Notes: generated from the sequence alone by a model not told the origin. A stretch of 64,000 bases of DNA from Endozoicomonas elysicola (GCF_000710775.1 NZ_JOJP01000001.1:4636232-4700231), one strand, 5' to 3'. Numbered from the stretch's first letter, positions 9,761 through 19,673 are shown. Made by a program: numbers and translations.

Positions 9761-9821
9761 TGACACCTTTAGCAAATATGAAAACAATAAGCAGCGAGCT
9801 TTTATTCATCAGTATTTTATT

Positions 9822-10916
9822 ATGACCCCGCAAGCTTGTTATCACAGGAATATAACCCAAAATGGCTTTAGCAAGGATCCAGCGCAGGCCGAAGCAGTAA
9901 AGCACTTGCAAAGCCTGTTTGAAGAGTTGGTCCAACCACCCAGAAAGTCATTCTTTAAGGCGATTAAAGGCGCTTTGGGCAAACCCATGGAGCCAGTACG
10001 CGGCCTCTACTTCTGGGGGGGAGTCGGTCGGGGCAAAACCTGGCTGATGGATACCTTTTATAATTGCCTGCCCTTTCAGGACAAGCTTCGCATGCACTTT
10101 CATCACTTTATGCGACGGGTGCATGAAGAGCTGAAGACACTGGAAGGCCAGAAAAACCCGCTATCCATTGTTGCGGATCGCCTTGCCAAAGAGGCAAGGA
10201 TCATCTGTTTTGATGAATTCTTTGTTTCTGATATCACAGATGCCATGATTCTCGGCGGTTTAATGGAACAGTTATTCCACCGTGGCGTTACACTGGTTGC
10301 TACATCCAATGTAGATCCAGACCTTCTCTATAAGGATGGCCTGCAAAGAGCTCGATTCCTTCCTGCCATTGAACTGATCAAAAAACACACGCTCGTCGTC
10401 AATGTAGATGGAGGTACCGACTACCGCCTTCGACTACTTGAGAAAGCGGAAACCTATTACTGGCCTCTCAATGACGAGAACCATGAAAAGCTGAATCAGG
10501 TCTTTTCTGACCTGGCCCCCGACCCGGATCATATTGAATCCTATCAAAGCATTGAAATTTCTGGGCGCCCCATTAATAGTGTGAAGCTGTGTAACGATGT
10601 AGCCTGGTTTACCTTTACCGACCTGTGTGATGGACCCCGTAGCCAGAACGATTACATTGAGCTAGCTCGTTTCTACCATTCAGTCATTCTTCAAGCGGTT
10701 CCTCAGTTTGATGCTAACCGGAATGATCAGGCCCGCCGTTTTATAAACCTGATTGATGAGTTCTATGATCGGGGTGTAAAACTCATCGTATCCAGCGAAG
10801 TTCACCTTGAAGCGCTCTATGCAAGTGGTACTCTGTCATTTGAGTTTCAGAGAACACTGAGTCGTCTGCAGGAGATGCAGTCCACTGAGTACCTTGCCCG
10901 CCCTCACAAACCCTGA
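9822..10916 (+). CDS. zapE: Cell division protein ZapE (AFG1-like ATPase)
   Basis: P-loop ATPase that acts on the Z-ring in E. coli under stress. Walker A GGVGRGKT is at residues 66-73 with FW just before it, Walker B ICFDEF is at 128-133, and sensor 1 is VATSNVDPDLLYKDGLQRARF. The whole 364-residue length agrees with the family. The C-terminal half carries the usual FTFTDLCDGPRSQNDYIELAR segment. No strong ribosome binding site is visible. The gene is convergent with nothing nearby; an SDR gene follows 116 bases downstream. Confidence 0.95.
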   Translation: MTPQACYHRNITQNGFSKDPAQAEAVKHLQSLFEELVQPPRKSFFKAIKGALGKPMEPVRGLYFWGGVGRGKTWLMDTFYNCLPFQDKLRMHFHHFMRRVHEELKTLEGQKNPLSIVADRLAKEARIICFDEFFVSDITDAMILGGLMEQLFHRGVTLVATSNVDPDLLYKDGLQRARFLPAIELIKKHTLVVNVDGGTDYRLRLLEKAETYYWPLNDENHEKLNQVFSDLAPDPDHIESYQSIEISGRPINSVKLCNDVAWFTFTDLCDGPRSQNDYIELARFYHSVILQAVPQFDANRNDQARRFINLIDEFYDRGVKLIVSSEVHLEALYASGTLSFEFQRTLSRLQEMQSTEYLARPHKP

Positions 10917-11032
10917 GAGCTTAAGCAATGCCCATAGGGAAAGAAAAATATTTTGCGCCATCCTTAAGAATTAAAAAGTGAAGCAAAATATTTTTCACGA
11001 CAAAAGCAATAAGCAGAGAGGAGTTTCATCGT

Positions 11033-11818
11033 ATGGATCTTGGCGTTCAAAACAAAGTCTTCATGGTTGCCGGTGCCAGCTCTGGGCTCGGCTATGCCAT
11101 CGCAAAAAAGCTGGCTGAAGAAGGGGCGAAAGTTTCTATTGCCAGCCGCAGTCCGGAAAATATAGCCAAAGCAGCGGCAACAATAAGCGAAGAAACTGCG
11201 GCTGAAATCCGGGGTTATGTATTTGATGCCCGGGATGAAGGCTCTATAACACAATGGGTAGAAGAGACCCAAAATGACTTTGGCCATATCGATGGCTTAG
11301 TGATCAATACTGGCGGCCCGGCACCGGGTTTCTTTGAGGAGTTTGACGATCAGGCTTGGCAGTCTGCCTTTGAGTTGACACTCATGAGTGCCGTGCGTTT
11401 GATCAGAGCCGCTCTGCCGGCCCTGAAAGTAAATGGCGGCAGCATTCTTACGCTGACATCTTCTGCCGTGAAAGAGCCAATCGATATTCTGGTTATGAGT
11501 AATGTCATGCGCTCAGGCGTCAATAGCCTGGTAAAAACACTGGCAACCGATCTGGCGCAATACAACATCCGAATTAATAACCTGATTCCGGGCTCAATTA
11601 ATACGGATCGAATCAAAGCGCTAAATCTTTTTCTGGCAAAGCGTTCTGATACCAGCCCGGGTAAAGTTCGAAAAGCAGCAGAATCTGCTATCCCTATGGG
11701 GCGCTATGGTAAACCGGAAGAGTTTGCCAATGCTGCTGCGTTCCTGCTTTCTGATGCTGCCAGTTACATCACTGGAACCAACACCGTGGTTGATGGCGGT
11801 AAAATGAAGAGTGTTTAA
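11033..11818 (+). CDS. Atypical short-chain dehydrogenase/reductase lacking the Tyr-Lys pair
   Basis: A Rossmann SDR of 261 residues with cofactor motif GASSGLG (14-20), NTGG (92-95) and the C-terminal DAASYITGTNTVVDGG typical of 3-oxoacyl-ACP-reductase-like proteins. Where classical SDRs have Tyr-x-x-x-Lys, this has Ser156-Asn-Val-Met-Arg160. The usual catalytic Tyr and Lys are therefore absent, while the Ser region (TLTSSAVKEP) remains. Either the chemistry differs or the protein is a binding/scaffold member. A GAGAGGAG ribosome binding site precedes the ATG. Confidence 0.85.
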   Translation: MDLGVQNKVFMVAGASSGLGYAIAKKLAEEGAKVSIASRSPENIAKAAATISEETAAEIRGYVFDARDEGSITQWVEETQNDFGHIDGLVINTGGPAPGFFEEFDDQAWQSAFELTLMSAVRLIRAALPALKVNGGSILTLTSSAVKEPIDILVMSNVMRSGVNSLVKTLATDLAQYNIRINNLIPGSINTDRIKALNLFLAKRSDTSPGKVRKAAESAIPMGRYGKPEEFANAAAFLLSDAASYITGTNTVVDGGKMKSV

Positions 11819-11826
11819 CATACAAT

Positions 11827-11849
11827 GACTCCCCCGCTCGAGGGGAGTC
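11827..11849. terminator. Hairpin after the SDR gene
   Basis: GACTCCCC and GGGGAGTC form an 8-bp stem with a 7-base loop, nine bases after the SDR stop. The exit TATAAACTTA is only mildly AT-rich. Confidence 0.55.
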
Positions 11850-11891
11850 TATAAACTTACAGCCGCATAAAATATGAGCTCATCATCGTTA

Positions 11892-12284
11892 TCATTTAAA
11901 AAGTTGATGATCATTAAACATCTGCGATCCAGCCTTGATAACAGCTATATACTTCTCATCAACTTTAATTTCTACCTGTCTACCATGAAATCGCACCACT
12001 GCACCCTGCTCACCAACCTGAATTGGTATTGGCTTCCCTGATACTCCTGCCTTTCCTCGTATATAAGTGTTAGCACTTACGGCTGGCATTAACTCAAGAG
12101 TACATTGATGTTCGGGACAAAAAATTACAATTTTTCTACCACCTGAATACCCAACCAGATCAGACAAAGGGTAGCCTGCAACATTCGTTGCATTAGGTTC
12201 TATTTGATAGGTTGAATTGTGATTCTCCCAATTTTTATCTGGGTCTGTATTGTTAGCGATTTTACTGATTGAGAGATGAAGCAT
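11892..12284 (-). CDS. Hypothetical protein
   Basis: I do not recognise this 130-residue product. It has no signal peptide or membrane segment. It carries a pair of Cys near the middle (IFCPEHQCTLEL) with an adjacent His, and a basic C-terminal half with alternating hydrophobic residues that suggests beta structure (GAVVRFHGRQVEIKVDEKYIAVI). The ribosome binding site is poor. The reading frame is the longest and best-behaved in this stretch, but AT content is higher than in its neighbours. It sits alone between an SDR hairpin and the rhodanese gene. Confidence 0.5.
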   Translation of the reverse strand: MLHLSISKIANNTDPDKNWENHNSTYQIEPNATNVAGYPLSDLVGYSGGRKIVIFCPEHQCTLELMPAVSANTYIRGKAGVSGKPIPIQVGEQGAVVRFHGRQVEIKVDEKYIAVIKAGSQMFNDHQLFK

Positions 12285-12406
12285 CGTATTAAATCCAATA
12301 TTTAGACCCAGATCATTCAGGTTTCGAGTCTTCTAAAATATTGAGTAATCTCCGGCAAACATTAGCTTCAAAAGTCCATAACCGATATTTTCAGCGAAGA
12401 CATTTA

Positions 12407-12772
12407 TCATTTTAGCGACCTGTCCTGAAGCTGCCTATAACCACCCGCATTGAGCGTATTTTTATAACCTTGGGCAACTAATGCCTTATGCGCCTTACCA
12501 CTGCGATTACCACTTCGGCAATAAAGCACAATATCTGCATCCAAAGTGATGTTTTTCTGTGCAAGCCCATTAACAATATTCTGATAAGGGATATTAATAG
12601 CCCCTGCAAGATGCCCCTCTGCATATTCCGCTGGTGTTCGGACGTCGATCAGCAAAGCACCATTCTTAATCCTCTCCCAAGCCTCGCCATAGAAATCAGT
12701 TGCACCCGCTGAACCCACAATCCCAAGGGCAACCAGAATACTCAGAAAACACCGTTGAAACAGATTTTGCAC
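12407..12772 (-). CDS. Secreted single-domain rhodanese
   Basis: Periplasmic sulfurtransferase-like protein of 121 residues. An N-terminal signal peptide (FLSILVALGIVGSAGA) is followed by one rhodanese domain with LIDVRTPAEYAEGHLAGAINIPY and the active-site loop CRSGNRS. This is the organisation of PspE-type proteins. It starts with GTG after AGAAAGGAGC. It lies 37 bases downstream of speB on the same strand and may be the last gene of the speA-speB transcript; a functional link to polyamines is not known. Confidence 0.88.
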   Translation of the reverse strand: MQNLFQRCFLSILVALGIVGSAGATDFYGEAWERIKNGALLIDVRTPAEYAEGHLAGAINIPYQNIVNGLAQKNITLDADIVLYCRSGNRSGKAHKALVAQGYKNTLNAGGYRQLQDRSLK

Positions 12773-12809
12773 CGTACAAGCTCCTTTCTATTTTCTTCGT
12801 CATCAACAC

Positions 12810-13736
12810 TTATCGGTCAGTTATACTGGCAGCCTGAACATAAAGCATGTCCAATGCCACAGTTGCTGCTGCCAGTGCAGTAATATCCGCACTATCATAA
12901 GCAGGTGCAACCTCAACCACATCCATTCCAACAATATCAAGCCCTTGCAGCCCACGAACCAGCTGTAATGCCCGGTCTGATGTCAAGCCACCGCAAACCG
13001 GTGTCCCTGTTCCCGGCGCGTACGCGGGGTCCAGACAGTCAATATCAAACGTCAGATAAGCAGGCCGATGGGCAACCGTCGTATGAATACGGTCAATAAT
13101 CTCCGTTACTGGAGCTTCATTAACGTAACCTGCATCGAACACCTGGAACGGGGTATTTTCCTGATCATGGTGAGTGCGTATGCCAATTTGAACAGAAGTC
13201 TCAGGATCTATCAGTCCTTCCTGAATGGCATGATAAAACATTGTGCCATGGTCAAATGGCCCCCCTTGATCATAGTCATCCGTGTGAGCATCAAAATGAA
13301 TAAGTGACAGGGGCCCAAACTGTCTTGCGTGGGCTCGAAGTAGCGGCAATGTAATGAAATGATCCCCTCCCAGCGTAAGCATCTTTTTACCCACTGCCAG
13401 AACAGCCTCAGCATGCAGCTCCAATGACTCACACAGATCACTGGCATTACCTGCCTCAAAAACCAGGTCACCACAATCAACTATGGACAAATAATTGCTT
13501 AACTTGAAACCCCATGGCCAACGTTGCGACTCCCAGGCCAGATTTATCGATGCTTTGCGAATGGCTTCAGGTCCGAAGCGGCTACCGCTTCGGCCGGTAG
13601 TTGCCAGATCAAAAGGAACCCCTGTGATGATCCACTGTGCATCACTGTTGACCGGGTCAAAATCAAGTGGCTGCCTCAGGAAACCAAAAGCATTGGAATA
13701 GAGTGAGTAATCTGCCTTTTTTTCCAGAGTTGTCAC
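12810..13736 (-). CDS. speB: Agmatinase (ureohydrolase family)
   Basis: Hydrolyses agmatine to putrescine and urea. The dinuclear manganese motifs are present: [20 protein letters not shown] and [18 protein letters not shown]. Length is 308 residues. The start is GTG with AAGGAG eight bases upstream. The gap to speA is only 11 bases, which together with the pairing of the two enzymes makes an arginine-agmatine-putrescine operon convincing. Confidence 0.95.
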   Translation of the reverse strand: MTTLEKKADYSLYSNAFGFLRQPLDFDPVNSDAQWIITGVPFDLATTGRSGSRFGPEAIRKASINLAWESQRWPWGFKLSNYLSIVDCGDLVFEAGNASDLCESLELHAEAVLAVGKKMLTLGGDHFITLPLLRAHARQFGPLSLIHFDAHTDDYDQGGPFDHGTMFYHAIQEGLIDPETSVQIGIRTHHDQENTPFQVFDAGYVNEAPVTEIIDRIHTTVAHRPAYLTFDIDCLDPAYAPGTGTPVCGGLTSDRALQLVRGLQGLDIVGMDVVEVAPAYDSADITALAAATVALDMLYVQAASITDR

Positions 13737-13747
13737 TTCATTGCTCC

Positions 13748-15745
13748 TTATTTTTCTTTATAAATCTTTTTTGAACCTGCCAGAGGCTCTGTCAGGTAGG
13801 TATAACCTTTAAGTGCTGACTCCAGTTCAGCCAGTGCAGCAGAGCGCTGCTCCTCTTCAAGATGTTCAAAAGCCATTTGCCGATAGGCCTGAAAAAAATG
13901 GTCAGGTTTTAGATCAACATACCGCATCACATCTTCAACACTATTGCCCTTATAGAATTCACTGATTTCTATATTTCCGTTTGCCATGATTTCCACAGAA
14001 GCTGAATCAGCATCTCCAAAAAGGTTATGCATATCACCAAGAATTTCCTGATAAGCCCCCACCAGGAAAATCCCCATATAATATGGATCATCTGACGTCC
14101 ATGGCGGTACAGGCAACGTACTCTCAATCCCCTGACCATCGACATACTGACTCATAACACCGTCCGAGTCACAGGTAATATCAAGCATAAAAGCACGGCG
14201 GGTCAGCGGCTTATCAAGCTGGGATAAAGGCAATACAGGAAATACCTGCTTGACCCCCCAAACATCAGGTAATGACTGAAACAGTGAAAAATTCAGATAA
14301 AAACGATCAGCAAGCTTCTCGCTCAGTTCATCAATCAAATCCCGATGAGCCCGATTTTTAAAACCAAGTCGTTTCATTAATCGATGGCATATACACACGT
14401 TGATTTTTTCAGCCCAGGCTTTTTCTTCAAGACGAACGACTCCAGCCTCAAAACCCGTATGAATCTCAGCAAGATTTCGTTGTGTATCATGATAAATCTC
14501 GACAAGCGCCCGGTGACAATTCTGTTCTAACAACTCTAACCAGGATGCCCAGAGGTTATGAAACTGATAGGTACTGTCATCTGAAGGCTGTTCAGGAGAT
14601 TGCTTAGATAATACACTCTGACAGCTTTCTACACTCACCACATTAGTAATCAGAACAGCATGGTGCGCTGCCAGATTACGACCAGATTCAGAAATAATTC
14701 CGGGTTCCGGAACTAGATATTGATGACATAGGCTACCTATTATGGAAACAACGCTGTTAGCGTATTCACAGAGGCTGTAATTCATTGAGCATTGGCTCTG
14801 ACTACGAGTCCCTTCATAGTCCACAGCAAGTCCGCCACCAATATCTATCCACTGAATTGATACTCCCATTCGAAAGAGTTCTACATAAATACGTCCACAC
14901 TCACTGATGCCCAGACTGGCATCCCGGATGTTGGTAATCTGCGAACCCAGGTGAAAGTGCAATAGTTGTAAGCAGGACAACTGACTGGATTCTCTCAGCC
15001 GGGCAATAACACTCAAAATTTGTGCAGTAGTCAGCCCAAACTTTGAGCCCTCACCTCCGCTTGCATACCACCGGCCTTTTATTTTTGAAGTAAGCCGCGC
15101 CCTTAACCCAAGTCTGGGAATAACCCCGAGCGCTTTTGCTTCGGACAGCACCAACTCCAGCTCTGAGAACTTTTCCAGAACAATGTATACCTGACACCCC
15201 AGCTTTTCACCAATAAGCGCCTGACGAATATACTCCCGATCTTTGTAGCCATTACATACAATGACAGCACTGGTTTGTTTGGCCAAAGCCAGCGCAGCCA
15301 TTAGCTCCGGTTTGCTACCAGCCTCCAGACCCAGCTGCTTATCAGCCAGCAACGATTGGCTTCTTATGAGGGTTTCAACAACACTTCGCTGAGGATTTAC
15401 TTTTAACGGATAAACAGCAAGGTAGCGATTACTGTACTCATGATCGCTGATTGCCTGGTTGAAGGCCTGGCACAACGTATGAACTCTATGGCAAAGAATC
15501 TCGGGAAATCGAACCAATACCGGCAGTGAAGCCCCTTGATTCAACAGCGCTTTGATTATGTCATTGAACTCCACCGCTATTTGCTTTTCTGGAGAGGAAA
15601 AAACGGCCTCACCATCATCATTGATATCAAAATACCCCTGACTCCAGTATTGAATATTGTAAGTTCTGCGCGATTCATCAACACGCCAGTTAGCTTTGAT
15701 GGGGGAAACGACACTGGGGATTTTTTTTCTGGAGAAGCTGTGCAT
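13748..15745 (-). CDS. speA: Biosynthetic arginine decarboxylase
   Basis: PLP-dependent enzyme of the alanine-racemase-fold group that makes agmatine. At 665 residues it is family length. The PLP lysine lies in the N-terminal [15 protein letters not shown], the glycine-rich phosphate site in [12 protein letters not shown] and [14 protein letters not shown], and the C-terminal [19 protein letters not shown] and [15 protein letters not shown] complete the signature. It is the first gene of a speA-speB(-rhodanese) unit. Confidence 0.96.
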   Translation of the reverse strand: MHSFSRKKIPSVVSPIKANWRVDESRRTYNIQYWSQGYFDINDDGEAVFSSPEKQIAVEFNDIIKALLNQGASLPVLVRFPEILCHRVHTLCQAFNQAISDHEYSNRYLAVYPLKVNPQRSVVETLIRSQSLLADKQLGLEAGSKPELMAALALAKQTSAVIVCNGYKDREYIRQALIGEKLGCQVYIVLEKFSELELVLSEAKALGVIPRLGLRARLTSKIKGRWYASGGEGSKFGLTTAQILSVIARLRESSQLSCLQLLHFHLGSQITNIRDASLGISECGRIYVELFRMGVSIQWIDIGGGLAVDYEGTRSQSQCSMNYSLCEYANSVVSIIGSLCHQYLVPEPGIISESGRNLAAHHAVLITNVVSVESCQSVLSKQSPEQPSDDSTYQFHNLWASWLELLEQNCHRALVEIYHDTQRNLAEIHTGFEAGVVRLEEKAWAEKINVCICHRLMKRLGFKNRAHRDLIDELSEKLADRFYLNFSLFQSLPDVWGVKQVFPVLPLSQLDKPLTRRAFMLDITCDSDGVMSQYVDGQGIESTLPVPPWTSDDPYYMGIFLVGAYQEILGDMHNLFGDADSASVEIMANGNIEISEFYKGNSVEDVMRYVDLKPDHFFQAYRQMAFEHLEEEQRSAALAELESALKGYTYLTEPLAGSKKIYKEK

Positions 15746-16423
15746 TGAACTGGTGGGTAACCTCCCGAAGAAAGTAGCAGCTTAGCTAGCCAACTAAAAC
15801 AGCAGGAGTATAGTCACTCGTGAACAATAACAATCAATTGAAAACACATTTTCAGAGCAATAGCATTTATGTCAGGCGTAACAGCCTGTTACAAGCTTAT
15901 TACAGAGAACTAATACGGAAAAACACATGATGAGCAGTACGAAAAACCAATTGAAAGAGGGAGAGTGCATCAAGCAGACGGATGCACAGCTCTCTCAACG
16001 ATGGAGGTGGAAAGCCCATTAATCTCTTTGAAGATAAGGTATTTCTTTTTTCTTCTCAGTGCAGATCTGACCTTTCTTCGCAACTCGGAGAAGCAATAAA
16101 CTACCGGTCTATTGGACTCAAGATCCACCCTGGTAGCTGCCGGAACGTACCAGTACATAAACTGCTTGCGCTTGGAATAGATCACAGCTCTGGCCTCCAG
16201 GAAAATAATCGACAGAATGATCCAGTTGATCAATTAGTCAATTAAATCCTGAAAAAGTTCCCTGGGAGCTTGTCAGACTTACCACTGACCGATCGCGAAA
16301 AGCCGAATTTGGCAATTTTTACGCTGTTTTTTGCTAAATAGCGCCGCTATTCACCTAACATCTGTACATAAACTAGTTCAAACCGGACTATCCTCGCTAC
16401 GGCCGGTTAAGTCAGACAGACTC
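15746..16423. other. Intergenic region between speA and djlA
   Basis: The 678 bases contain the probable speA promoter near 15750-15900 and one doubtful small open frame (15970-16233, minus strand). Near the djlA stop is a short inverted pair (AACCGG 16381-16386 with CCGGTT 16403-16408) that might help terminate djlA transcription. No RNA gene or recognisable repeat was seen. Confidence 0.4.
15970..16233 (-). CDS. Doubtful small membrane-anchored basic protein
   Basis: An 87-codon frame starting with TTG. The product would have a hydrophobic N-terminus (WIILSIIFLEARAVIY) and a strongly basic second half (RRKVRSALRRKKKYL). The opposite strand is also open over almost the same interval, and the ribosome binding site (AGGA) is too far away, so this may be chance. 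Reported because the hydrophobic-then-basic pattern is not random-looking. Confidence 0.22.
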   Translation of the reverse strand: MINWIILSIIFLEARAVIYSKRKQFMYWYVPAATRVDLESNRPVVYCFSELRRKVRSALRRKKKYLIFKEINGLSTSIVERAVHPSA

Positions 16424-17245
16424 TTAACCTTTCTTTCTGGCTGCTCGAACCTGATCATAAGCTCCCTGAATTTCCTGCGTTTTCTCCTTGGCCACCTCCA
16501 TCATCTCTTCCGGAAGCCCTTTAGCAACCAGCTTATCGGGGTGATGTTCACTCATCAGCTTTCGGTAAGCCTTCTTTACTTCAGTATCTGAAGCACTTTC
16601 TGAAACACCCAGAACATCATAGGCTCTTTTCAGATCCATTCCTGATGAGGCCCTGCTGCTACCACCAGGTCCAGAATGGTACCCACCTTGTTGATAATAT
16701 TCTCTCTGGGCAATGAACCGTTTATGAATCTGGTCAAAGGCAAAGTTCCCCACCCCAAGAATACTGCAGACCTGCTTGAATACGGCTTGTTCTGCAGGGC
16801 TAAGCCCTCCATCTGCATACGCTGCCGAGAGTTGAATTTCCAGAAACATGGGAATCAATGTGCTGGCACCAGCAACTTCACGAAACGCCCTGAGTGCTCC
16901 TTCAATATCGGAAGATGGCTTCTTCCCTTCGTTAAACAAATCAATAGCCATCCTGCGCTGATCTTCCGAGAGGCGCATGTTGTGCATAATAGCTCGAGCC
17001 GTCTCTATCTCATACTCACTCACCCGCCCATCGGCTTTGGCAACCCGCCCCATTACCAGAAAGGTTGCCCGGAAGAAAGCAGTCTGCGCTTTTTGACGAG
17101 AAGCGGCAGAAGCACCAAAACCTGCTGCCCCCCGTCCACCTAGGTACGTGCGATTAATCCAGGAACCAACAAACGCGCCTAAAATAGCGCCAAACGGCCC
17201 CCCGGTCATGAACCCAACCAATGCGCCAATTACTATTGCGGTCAT
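16424..17245 (-). CDS. djlA: Membrane-anchored DnaJ-like co-chaperone DjlA
   Basis: Type III J-domain protein that stimulates DnaK at the inner membrane. A glycine-rich N-terminal transmembrane segment (IVIGALVGFMTGGPFGAILGAFVG) precedes a TerB-like helical domain (VMGRVAKADGRVSEYEIE, AYADGGLSPAEQ). A C-terminal J domain carries the essential HPD (SEHHPDKLVAKGLP). Length is 273 residues. The start codon overlaps the murU stop by four bases, so translation is coupled to the cell-wall recycling pair. Confidence 0.94.
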   Translation of the reverse strand: MTAIVIGALVGFMTGGPFGAILGAFVGSWINRTYLGGRGAAGFGASAASRQKAQTAFFRATFLVMGRVAKADGRVSEYEIETARAIMHNMRLSEDQRRMAIDLFNEGKKPSSDIEGALRAFREVAGASTLIPMFLEIQLSAAYADGGLSPAEQAVFKQVCSILGVGNFAFDQIHKRFIAQREYYQQGGYHSGPGGSSRASSGMDLKRAYDVLGVSESASDTEVKKAYRKLMSEHHPDKLVAKGLPEEMMEVAKEKTQEIQGAYDQVRAARKKG

Positions 17246-17979
17246 GAAGTCCTGCTCTGATCTTGAAGATTGTTTTGATTTTGATCCTGGAGATGTTCTT
17301 GAAGCTGTTGTTTAAGATAGCGCTCCAGTGCTTCCAGTCGTACTATAGATCCAGCATCAGTCCAGAAACCCTTATGGTACTGACCACTAACCTTGTCCTG
17401 TTTCATGGCACGAATCAATAAAGGGGCCAGAGCAAAAGACTCTCCTACCTGACACCCATCAAACAAACGTGGAGACAGAACACTGATACCACTGAATGTT
17501 AAATTCTGACCGGAAGGCATTTTATCCTTTTCAAACAGATGGCCATCTCTCAGACAAAAATCACCCTCCGGATGAAAATCGGGGTTATCCACCATCACCA
17601 GATGAGCCAACATGCCTTCAGGTAATCTTAAGGAGCCCAACTCTAAGTCGGTATAAACATCCCCGTTCATCACGATAAAAGGCATATCACCCAGCATAGG
17701 TAAAGCCTGAACGATCCCCCCACCGGTTTCCAGCGGTTCACCTTCAGGGGAGTATTGAATATTAACACCCCAGTTTGAACCACTGCCAAGTGCCTGCTCA
17801 ATCTTTTCACCCAACCAACCATGGTTAATAACCAGCTCATGAAAGCCAGCCTGTGCCAGACGTTCAATATGATAGGTAATCAGTGGTTTACCCGCTACCA
17901 GCACCAAAGGTTTGGGAGTGGACAAGGTAATGGGCCTGAGTCTTTTACCATAACCCGCCGCTAGAATCATGGCCTTCAT
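17242..17979 (-). CDS. murU: N-acetylmuramate alpha-1-phosphate uridylyltransferase
   Basis: Makes UDP-MurNAc from MurNAc-1-phosphate in the peptidoglycan recycling route that bypasses de novo synthesis and fosfomycin inhibition. The nucleotidyltransferase signature LAAGYGKRLRPITLSTPKPL is N-terminal, followed by GDMPFIVMNGDVYTD and FWTDAGSIVRLEAL. The last 20 or so residues (QQLQEHLQDQNQNNLQDQ) are a Gln/Asn-rich tail that looks like an added low-complexity extension from an imperfect DNA repeat. It overlaps amgK by four bases. Confidence 0.93.
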   Translation of the reverse strand: MKAMILAAGYGKRLRPITLSTPKPLVLVAGKPLITYHIERLAQAGFHELVINHGWLGEKIEQALGSGSNWGVNIQYSPEGEPLETGGGIVQALPMLGDMPFIVMNGDVYTDLELGSLRLPEGMLAHLVMVDNPDFHPEGDFCLRDGHLFEKDKMPSGQNLTFSGISVLSPRLFDGCQVGESFALAPLLIRAMKQDKVSGQYHKGFWTDAGSIVRLEALERYLKQQLQEHLQDQNQNNLQDQSRTS

Positions 17980-19085
17980 ACGCTGGCACCCTCCAGTACA
18001 CGCTTAAGCCTTTCATTCATGATCGGTTTGACATGTTCCTGCAACCAAAGCGCATACTCTTCGAACTGAGGGTATCGCTGACAAACAGACAGTACGTAAT
18101 CAAATGTTCTTGGAATATCCTTGAGGTAACCTGGCTTGCCATCACGAAGCCACAATCTGGAAAAAATCCCCAGACATTTCAGGTGACGCTGCAGGCCCGC
18201 CAAGTCAAACCAGGTTGTTAACTGTTCTAAATCATAATCAGCCAATATCGGGTGGCGCGTCATAAACGCAGAAAACCACTGATCAATTTTTTCTTGAGGC
18301 CAGGAGATATAGCAGTCCTTTAATAAGGAAGCCACATCATAAAGCAGCGGGCCATGGAGAGCTCCCTGAAAGTCAATCACACCGACAATACCGTCAGGCG
18401 TGAACATCAAATTCCGAGAATGATAGTCCCGGTGAACAGTACCCTGGGGCTGCTCAAGCATGGTTGAAACCAGAACGGAAAAGAGTTCGGACAGTTGGCC
18501 GGTTATTTCTGAACCCTCTGTTTCAAAGCCCAACAGCTCCCCGAGAAACCACTTAGGGTATAGAGATAGCTCAAAACGCATTAACGTTTCATCATAAGGA
18601 GGCAGGTTTTCAGACGCCTGCTTCTGAACAGACAGCAATGTATCCAACAGTTCCGGATAGTACTGATCTGCTGAAGAGTTATGCAGTAAAGCCTGCATTG
18701 GCGTATCACCCAAATCTTCCTGAAGCATAAAGCCACATTCGAAATCGACAGCAAAGACCTCAGGGACATGAACCCCCCCGGCTCTCCAGCGACGGGCTAT
18801 ATCAACAAAGGTATGCGTATCTTCTGTTGCCGGAGGTGCATCGACTGCAACCAGCGTTCTCTGGGGAGTCTGAACCCGGTAATACTTTCGAAACCCGGCA
18901 TCACTGCCAATCGCCTGTAAAGGCATTGAAATGCCCTCACCGGAACCCTCATTACCAAAAGAAAGGTCTTTATCAAAAGAGAGGTCATTTCCATCCGATA
19001 GAACTGAGACAACCCATTGTGCAAGTTGTTCCCGGCGCTGAGCATGTTCAGGCGAGGTCTGAAGCTCTGAAATTGTGGTGGCCAA
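17976..19085 (-). CDS. amgK: N-acetylmuramate/N-acetylglucosamine anomeric kinase
   Basis: Aminoglycoside-phosphotransferase-fold kinase that phosphorylates MurNAc at C1, the step before MurU. Signs are GSDAGFRKYYRVQ (substrate/ATP region), the catalytic loop HRDYHSRNLMF and the metal-binding IDFQGALHGPLLYDVASLLKDCY. The start appears to be TTG at 19085 after CAGGAAG. The order amgK-murU-djlA with lptD divergent matches the pseudomonad arrangement. Confidence 0.92.
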   Translation of the reverse strand: MATTISELQTSPEHAQRREQLAQWVVSVLSDGNDLSFDKDLSFGNEGSGEGISMPLQAIGSDAGFRKYYRVQTPQRTLVAVDAPPATEDTHTFVDIARRWRAGGVHVPEVFAVDFECGFMLQEDLGDTPMQALLHNSSADQYYPELLDTLLSVQKQASENLPPYDETLMRFELSLYPKWFLGELLGFETEGSEITGQLSELFSVLVSTMLEQPQGTVHRDYHSRNLMFTPDGIVGVIDFQGALHGPLLYDVASLLKDCYISWPQEKIDQWFSAFMTRHPILADYDLEQLTTWFDLAGLQRHLKCLGIFSRLWLRDGKPGYLKDIPRTFDYVLSVCQRYPQFEEYALWLQEHVKPIMNERLKRVLEGASV

Positions 19086-19673
19086 CGCGTTTGCTTCCTG
19101 TTAAGCAATAATGTCAGATCAATACTCAAGACTATCACAGAGAGTTATTCTGGCCTATTGAAGCTTCCAATGACTTTCATTTCCCTGCAATCGTCACGAT
19201 TGGGCAGCATATAATCCCGGGATATTTGACATTTCAGGCTGTCGTGTTCAAAGTTCCCAATGGATTTAAAACTGCATTTCCGGTGCAAATGCATATAGAA
19301 TGTTCCAGTTCTGATCCAGTTTGCATGTTGCAAGGTTTAAGCCTTTCTGCTGTATCACTCTACTGAGTGATGGGTAACCGGCCAAATAAGCCCTTCTCCA
19401 CCGGTAATTAAATTGGCCCGCAAACGGTTTGTATGTCGACAAAAAGCCCGTAGAACGAGCAAGTTTATTTTCATGAAAAGCCGCTTCATTAATCGAGCAG
19501 AAAACACTACGTGTTTCAAGTCCAGCTATCGCGGGCTGTTCTGCTCTGCCTCTCCTATGCCCGTGGAGAAGGTTAACAGTGCACTTTTCGTGGTTTCAAA
19601 TAAACAACAGAGTACCTTTATTTTAACGCAGCCTTTTCGCCAAATAAGAACGTTGCCCCAGGATTGCTGAGCT
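19086..19673. promoter_or_regulatory. Divergent amgK / lptD intergenic region
   Basis: 588 bases that must hold both promoters. A perfect hairpin ATCACTC-TACT-GAGTGAT lies at 19354-19371. A looser symmetric pair (GGCC...GGCC) flanks 19380-19418. No convincing gene is present: two short frames here lack a ribosome binding site and any protein-like composition. No typical sigma-E site could be assigned by eye, although lptD-surA is commonly envelope-stress controlled. Confidence 0.4.

Noticed and set aside
15982-16245. 87-codon plus-strand frame between speA and djlA
   Set aside because: Mirrors the open minus-strand frame; composition is not protein-like and there is no ribosome binding site. 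The minus-strand alternative was kept only at low confidence.
19145-19670. Small frames in the amgK-lptD gap (62 codons minus, 85 codons plus)
   Set aside because: No ribosome binding site, unusual composition (many Cys, Arg, Phe) and position in a divergent promoter region.
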